NCBI GenBank assembly: GCA_027061865.1
Contig: JAMOVZ010000262.1
Location: 1 to 9,036 of the forward strand
Direction of reading: 5' to 3'
DNA length: 9,036 bases
DNA from: Desulfobacterales bacterium
GTDB taxonomy: Bacteria > Desulfobacterota > DSM-4660 > Desulfatiglandales > Desulfatiglandaceae
Part shown: piece by piece, positions 5,419-9,036 of the stretch
Layout: every line of letters starts with the position of its first letter
Numbering within the stretch: the first letter of the stretch is position 1
Made by a program: the position numbers and the translations under genes
The notes under the pieces: model-generated
What the model was told of the DNA's origin: nothing
What the model saw: the letters and a program-made list of their open reading frames with translations, nothing else
The model's database searches: none

Positions 5419-6573
5419 GTGTCGATTGTTCTTCCCCAACTGGTCGGCCCCATTCTTTTCATAATTTTGTCTCTTGCTTTAGGGCAGCCCGAGTGCAGGG
5501 CAAATCCAATCCAGCCTTCGAAAACAGCTTCCGCCCTGCTTTCAGAAGAGAGGAAAAAACTTGAAGTGTATGACTTTAAGGAAAAGGGCCTGCTTGAGGA
5601 ATTGGCTTCGTTGGAGATGAAGGTCCTCCGCAAGAGGAAAGAGATCCGAGCCATAGGCAAAGAACTAAAGGAGCTCAAGGAGGCCATCTCCAGATTGCGG
5701 AAGAGATATGAAAAATTAAATGCAGAGGCGGACAAGGTGGAGGCCCGACTGGCAGAAAGGCTGGTCGTAATCTATAAGTACGCAAGGCGGGGATATTTGA
5801 GGTTCCTTGCAAGCGCCAAAGACTTGGATGAGTTCAGGCGAAGGGTGACCTATCTGGGCTACTTGATGAAGTCGGATAGAAAGGCATTAGAAGCTCTTCA
5901 TGAACAAAGAATAAGGTTAGAAAGAGAGCTCGCCTTGCTAAAAAGCGAACTGGCCAGGGCAGAAAAAGAAGTTGTTGAAAAGAGCCAAAGGCTTTCTTCC
6001 CTTAAGGGCGAGATGGAATCTCAAGTCATTCGTCTCATGAAGATCCACAAAGAAAAAGAGTTTTATGAAACTGCTGTCAAAGAGTTAGGGGGAGGCTCTG
6101 AAGAACTCAAATACGCTGTCGTCAAGGCGGTTAAAAGGGCTGCGCCGGAAAGGCCTGTTGAGTGGGGCAAGTTTTCCGCTCAAAAAGGAAGGCTCCCCCT
6201 TCCCTGCAAGGGCAAGGTCATAAGGGGCAGCAGGTTTTTTAGGTCCAAGAAGAACCATCTTTACAAGGGGATCTTCATAAGGACGGAAAAGGATGCTGAG
6301 GTTAAGGCCATTTTCCCTGGCAGGGTGGAATTTTCGGGTCGGCTGAAGGGCTACGGACAGGTGATAATCATCAACCACGGTGAAAAATTCTTCACCATAA
6401 GCGGCCTGCTTGCCGAGAGAAAGAAAGAGGAAGGCGATGTGGTAAGAGCTGGTGAGATTATTGGCAGGATAAAAAAGCAAGGAAGCCCTCTTGGCGCCAG
6501 CCTTTATTTTGAGATCCGGAAAGGAGACAAGAACCTGGATCCCTTGAAGTGGTTGAATCTTTCAGATGCCTGA
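5419..6573 (+). CDS. envC: EnvC-like periplasmic amidase activator with degenerate LytM domain
   Basis: From the GTG at 5419 the protein has 384 residues (E. coli EnvC has about 419). A hydrophobic export segment (about 3-22, possible cleavage after Ala28) leads into a long Glu/Lys/Arg-rich coiled coil (about 40-220) and a C-terminal LytM/M23 fold (about 262-380). All four zinc-ligand positions are replaced: Tyr282 and Phe286 in the first motif (YKGIF for HxGxD), Leu330 (TISGLL) and Tyr363 (SLYFEIR for HLHFEIR). The SLYFEIR form is the one found in E. coli EnvC, so this should be an amidase activator controlled by FtsEX and not a peptidase. A GTG at 5362, directly after the ftsX stop, would add 19 residues; the strong AAGGAGG at 5408 favours 5419, although the signal then lacks a basic N-region. 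It is third in ftsE-ftsX-envC-ctpA. Confidence 0.88.
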   Translation: MSIVLPQLVGPILFIILSLALGQPECRANPIQPSKTASALLSEERKKLEVYDFKEKGLLEELASLEMKVLRKRKEIRAIGKELKELKEAISRLRKRYEKLNAEADKVEARLAERLVVIYKYARRGYLRFLASAKDLDEFRRRVTYLGYLMKSDRKALEALHEQRIRLERELALLKSELARAEKEVVEKSQRLSSLKGEMESQVIRLMKIHKEKEFYETAVKELGGGSEELKYAVVKAVKRAAPERPVEWGKFSAQKGRLPLPCKGKVIRGSRFFRSKKNHLYKGIFIRTEKDAEVKAIFPGRVEFSGRLKGYGQVIIINHGEKFFTISGLLAERKKEEGDVVRAGEIIGRIKKQGSPLGASLYFEIRKGDKNLDPLKWLNLSDA

Positions 6574-6602
6574 TCAAAGAGGAGATTTTAAGGGGCGGAG
6601 GC

Positions 6603-6632
6603 TTGACTAAGGTCACTAAAAGGCTCTATGTT
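6603..6632 (+). promoter_or_regulatory. Possible internal promoter before ctpA
   Basis: TTGACT (6603-6608, five of six) and TATGTT (6627-6632, four of six) are 18 bases apart in the 93-base spacer between envC and ctpA. An A/T-rich TATAAAAT follows at 6638-6645. The spacer is much longer than the other gaps in the operon, so a separate start for ctpA is plausible. No terminator hairpin was seen there, so readthrough from envC is also expected. Confidence 0.3.
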
Positions 6633-6666
6633 TGATGTATAAAATTGCACATGGGTGGGGTCATAG

Positions 6667-8010
6667 ATGATGAAACAGAATAAAAAAATGTTTATTAGTT
6701 GGACGCTCCTTTTATTCTTCTTCTTCGGCGCCCTGTTTCTCAATGGAAGCGGCGAGGCGGTAAAGGCCGACACCGAAGAGCCTTATGCCAATCTCGACCT
6801 ACTGGTGGAGGTGCTGAGGCAGATAGAAGAAAACTATGTGGAACCCCAGGACACAGGAAAGCTTATCTATGGCGCCATCAAGGGAATGGTCCAGAGCTTG
6901 GATCCCCATTCCTCCTTTATGACCAAGGAAGAACATCAGGAACTGATGTTAGAGACAAAGGGGAGTTTTACTGGTATTGGCATAGAGATAACCATAAGGG
7001 ACCAAGTGCTCACCGTAGTCTCGCCCATTGAGGGCACACCTGCATACAAGGCAGGGCTGAAGGCGGGGGATAAGATCGTCAAGATAGATGGAAAATCTAC
7101 AAAAAATATGACCTTAATGGATGCGGTAAAAAGGATCCGGGGGCCGAAGGGCACTGAGGTTCGTCTAACCATTATTCGAAAAGGGGAAAAGGAGCCACTG
7201 GAATTTTCCATCATCCGTGACGTGATTCCATTGCGTAGTGTTAGGGCCCATCTCTTGACACCTGAGATTGGATACATCCGGATATCTACCTTTCAGAGCA
7301 AGACGGCAAAGGACCTGAAAAAGGCACTAAATAAGCTCGAGCGGGGCCGCAAACTCAAGGGCCTTATCCTGGATCTGCGTAACAATCCTGGGGGCTTGCT
7401 GTCTCAGGCCATTGAAGTGGCAGATGTATTCCTGGACACTGGAATTATAGTGACCACGAAAGGCAGAAAACATTCCCAGGACATAGTGGCCAAGGCCCAC
7501 AAGGATAAAAAGTCACGACTCTACCCCATGGTGGTATTGGTAAACGGGGGGAGCGCCAGTGCCTCTGAGATCGTTGCTGGCGCCCTCCAGGATAATAAGA
7601 GGGCCGTGATCCTTGGTACCAGGACCTTTGGAAAGGGATCAGTGCAGACCATTATTCCACTGTCTGACGGCTCCGCACTGAGGCTCACCACTGCCAGATA
7701 CTTTACACCCAGTGGGCGTTCAATACAATTGAGCGGAATCACCCCCGATATCGAGTTGCCTTTTATCCCTCCTGAGAAGCAAGAGAAAAAGAAAAAAATA
7801 AAATTCATAAGAGAAAAAGACCTGGACAGGCATATGAAGGGAGAGGAACCTGAGGAAGAGTCGAAAAAGGGTAATGAAAAGGAATTGGACAAAGAGGCCA
7901 AAAGGGTGAAAGAGCTGTTGGAGAAAGATAACCAAGTGAGATATGCGCTACAATTGCTGAAGACCTGGGAGATTTTTTCCCACCTTATGGCTGAGCAAGC
8001 CTCACCTTAA
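6667..8010 (+). CDS. ctpA: Periplasmic C-terminal processing protease (S41 family, CtpA type)
   Basis: A 447-residue serine protease of the S41A group. A basic N-terminus and hydrophobic stretch (about 8-25, likely cleavage after Ala34) send it to the periplasm, possibly staying anchored. An N-terminal helical region with LDPHSSFM (78-85) precedes a PDZ domain (about 101-172, GIGIEI...PAYKAGLKAGDKI). The catalytic core follows with LRNNPGG (237-243), nucleophile Ser298 in GSASASE and Lys323 with Gln327 in FGKGSVQ, all intact. The C-terminus carries a strongly charged Lys/Glu tail (about 370-425). These enzymes cut unfolded or tagged proteins at the C-terminus; in other bacteria they limit cell-wall hydrolases, which fits the envC neighbour. 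GGTGGGG lies six bases before tandem ATGs at 6667 and 6670. Confidence 0.94.
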   Translation: MMKQNKKMFISWTLLLFFFFGALFLNGSGEAVKADTEEPYANLDLLVEVLRQIEENYVEPQDTGKLIYGAIKGMVQSLDPHSSFMTKEEHQELMLETKGSFTGIGIEITIRDQVLTVVSPIEGTPAYKAGLKAGDKIVKIDGKSTKNMTLMDAVKRIRGPKGTEVRLTIIRKGEKEPLEFSIIRDVIPLRSVRAHLLTPEIGYIRISTFQSKTAKDLKKALNKLERGRKLKGLILDLRNNPGGLLSQAIEVADVFLDTGIIVTTKGRKHSQDIVAKAHKDKKSRLYPMVVLVNGGSASASEIVAGALQDNKRAVILGTRTFGKGSVQTIIPLSDGSALRLTTARYFTPSGRSIQLSGITPDIELPFIPPEKQEKKKKIKFIREKDLDRHMKGEEPEEESKKGNEKELDKEAKRVKELLEKDNQVRYALQLLKTWEIFSHLMAEQASP

Positions 8011-8055
8011 CGACGGTGGATTTCACTGGTTTTGGCTGCAAGTGCGAGTAGAAGC

Positions 8056-8062
8056 GGAGGAG
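8056..8062 (+). promoter_or_regulatory. Ribosome binding site for the aminotransferase GTG start
   Basis: GGAGGAG lies six bases before GTG at 8069-8071. An in-frame GTG at 8042 would add nine charged residues but has no such site, and family members begin close to the VPLLDLKRQY motif that follows 8069. Confidence 0.7.
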
Positions 8063-8068
8063 AAAAGG

Positions 8069-9036
8069 GTGAACGTTCCACTGCTGGATCTTAAGAGACA
8101 ATACAAAACCATCCAGGCGGAAATAAGGGATGCTATAGAGGAGGTGGTGGAGTCCCAGAGGTTTATCCTGGGGCCAAAGGTTGAGAAACTGGAAGAAGAG
8201 ATAGCCTCTTATTGCGGTGCCAAGTTTGGTGTGGGCGTGAGTTCGGGAACTGACGCCCTCTTGATATCCCTTATGGCAGAAGGTATAGGTCCGGGAGACA
8301 TGGTGGTGACCACACCTTACAGCTTTTTTGCAACGGTTGGGGCCATTGTGAGGACCGGGGCAAGGCCCCTTTTCGTGGATATTGAGCTTGACACATACAA
8401 TATGGATCCCCAAAAACTCCAGGAGTCACTCTCCGCCTTAAGTGAAGGGGAGCGGGAGTCAGTAAAGGCCATAATCCCTGTTCACCTCTATGGCCAATGC
8501 GCTGACATGGGCCCCATAATGGAGGTTAGCCGCAAATTTGGCCTCAGCGTAATAGAGGATGCAGCCCAGGCCATTGGCTCAGAATATGCTTGGCCCGGTA
8601 TGGGGGCAAGAAGGGCTGGATCAATGGGGGAATATGGCTGCTTTTCCTTTTTTCCGTCCAAGAATTTAGGGGCCTTTGGTGATGGGGGAATGGTGGTCAC
8701 ATCTGATGAGTCTCGCTCTGATCTGTTAAAGATACTGCGGGTCCATGGCGCCAGTCCGAAATATTATCACAAGGTGATTGGGGGTAATTTTAGGCTGGAT
8801 GCAATTCAGGCAGCAGTGCTTACAGTAAAATTAAAATACCTAGACCAATGGACCCAAAAAAGGCGGGAAAATGCCAGGCGGTACCGAGACCTCTTCGAAC
8901 AGGCGGGCCTCGAGCAGGTGATTTTGCCTCTTGAAAAGGAGGGCAGGCATATTTATAATCAATTTGTAATAAGGGTTCCAAAAGAGAAAAGGGATCGCTT
9001 AAAACAATTTTTGACTGACAAAGGTATTGGCACAGA
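8069..9036 (+). CDS. DegT/DnrJ/EryC1/StrS-family sugar aminotransferase, 3' end cut by the window
   Basis: 322 codons are present and the frame is still open at the edge; the family usually has 360-400 residues, so the last tenth or so is missing. It is a pyridoxal-phosphate enzyme of the aspartate aminotransferase fold that transfers an amino group to a keto-sugar nucleotide. Visible landmarks are VPLLDLKRQY at the N-terminus, SSGTDAL (phosphate-binding loop, near residue 60), Asp164 in IEDAAQAIG (cofactor ring nitrogen), and Lys198 in FSFFPSKNLG (Schiff base), then GDGG and GGNFRLDAIQAAVL. The HLYGQCADM and SFFPSK motifs resemble WbpE/WlbC-type enzymes of acetamido-sugar pathways, but the exact sugar cannot be assigned. 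A few extra residues lie between QAIGSEY and RRAGS. It starts 58 bases after ctpA with no terminator between, so it may share the transcript or open a surface-polysaccharide cluster. Confidence 0.9.
   Translation, partial: MNVPLLDLKRQYKTIQAEIRDAIEEVVESQRFILGPKVEKLEEEIASYCGAKFGVGVSSGTDALLISLMAEGIGPGDMVVTTPYSFFATVGAIVRTGARPLFVDIELDTYNMDPQKLQESLSALSEGERESVKAIIPVHLYGQCADMGPIMEVSRKFGLSVIEDAAQAIGSEYAWPGMGARRAGSMGEYGCFSFFPSKNLGAFGDGGMVVTSDESRSDLLKILRVHGASPKYYHKVIGGNFRLDAIQAAVLTVKLKYLDQWTQKRRENARRYRDLFEQAGLEQVILPLEKEGRHIYNQFVIRVPKEKRDRLKQFLTDKGIGT

Noticed and set aside
6085..6480. Minus-strand open frame of 131 codons across the LytM part of envC
   Set aside because: Antisense to a conserved domain; the translation shows no family features.
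7985..8413. Minus-strand open frame of 142 codons over the ctpA end and aminotransferase start
   Set aside because: Overlaps the conserved N-terminal part of the aminotransferase; His/Cys-rich composition arises from reading the other strand.
1..9036. CRISPR array, tRNA, rRNA, insertion sequence or phage genes
   Set aside because: No regularly spaced repeats, no cloverleaf or rRNA-like stretches, no transposase or integrase motifs were seen on either strand.

Overview
The window looks like ordinary chromosomal DNA of a Gram-negative bacterium of intermediate base composition. An outer-membrane TolC-type protein, FtsE/FtsX, a degenerate LytM-domain EnvC and a periplasmic C-terminal processing protease together require a double-membrane envelope. 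The gene order and the type of LysR regulator recall Desulfobacterota (the former Deltaproteobacteria); this lineage is an inference from sequence style, not a computed placement. No mobile element, CRISPR array, tRNA or rRNA was seen.

Left part (1-2330). The window opens inside the last 35 codons of a plus-strand gene that ends in a Cys-x-x-Cys tail, as many FAD/NAD(P)-dependent, GltD-like oxidoreductase subunits do. Facing it on the minus strand is a LysR-family regulator, preceded by a glyoxalase-II-like metallo-beta-lactamase-fold hydrolase. The hydrolase has a good sigma-70-type promoter and a strong ribosome binding site, which shorten it to about 219 residues; the regulator may be cotranscribed behind it. 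Next to that promoter, between the hydrolase and a divergent small coiled-coil protein of unknown function, lie two back-to-back inverted repeats that could be operator sites.

Right part (2341-9036). All genes run on the plus strand: TolC-family outer-membrane protein, ftsE, ftsX, envC, ctpA (S41 protease) and a DegT-family sugar aminotransferase cut by the window end. FtsE and FtsX form the ABC-type complex that, with ATP hydrolysis, drives conformational change in periplasmic EnvC; EnvC in turn activates amidases that split septal peptidoglycan. The EnvC here has lost all four zinc ligands of the LytM fold, as expected for an activator and not an enzyme. The adjacent CtpA is of the type that trims or degrades periplasmic proteins, including cell-wall hydrolases in other bacteria. 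The block therefore reads as a cell-division and envelope-remodelling operon, with a TolC-type protein at its head and probably the first gene of a surface-sugar pathway at its tail.

I did not find a clearly new biological system. The points most worth a second look are the TolC-type gene joined to ftsEX, the small coiled-coil protein, the paired dyads in the divergent promoter region, and the two overlapping hairpins between the hydrolase and the regulator.
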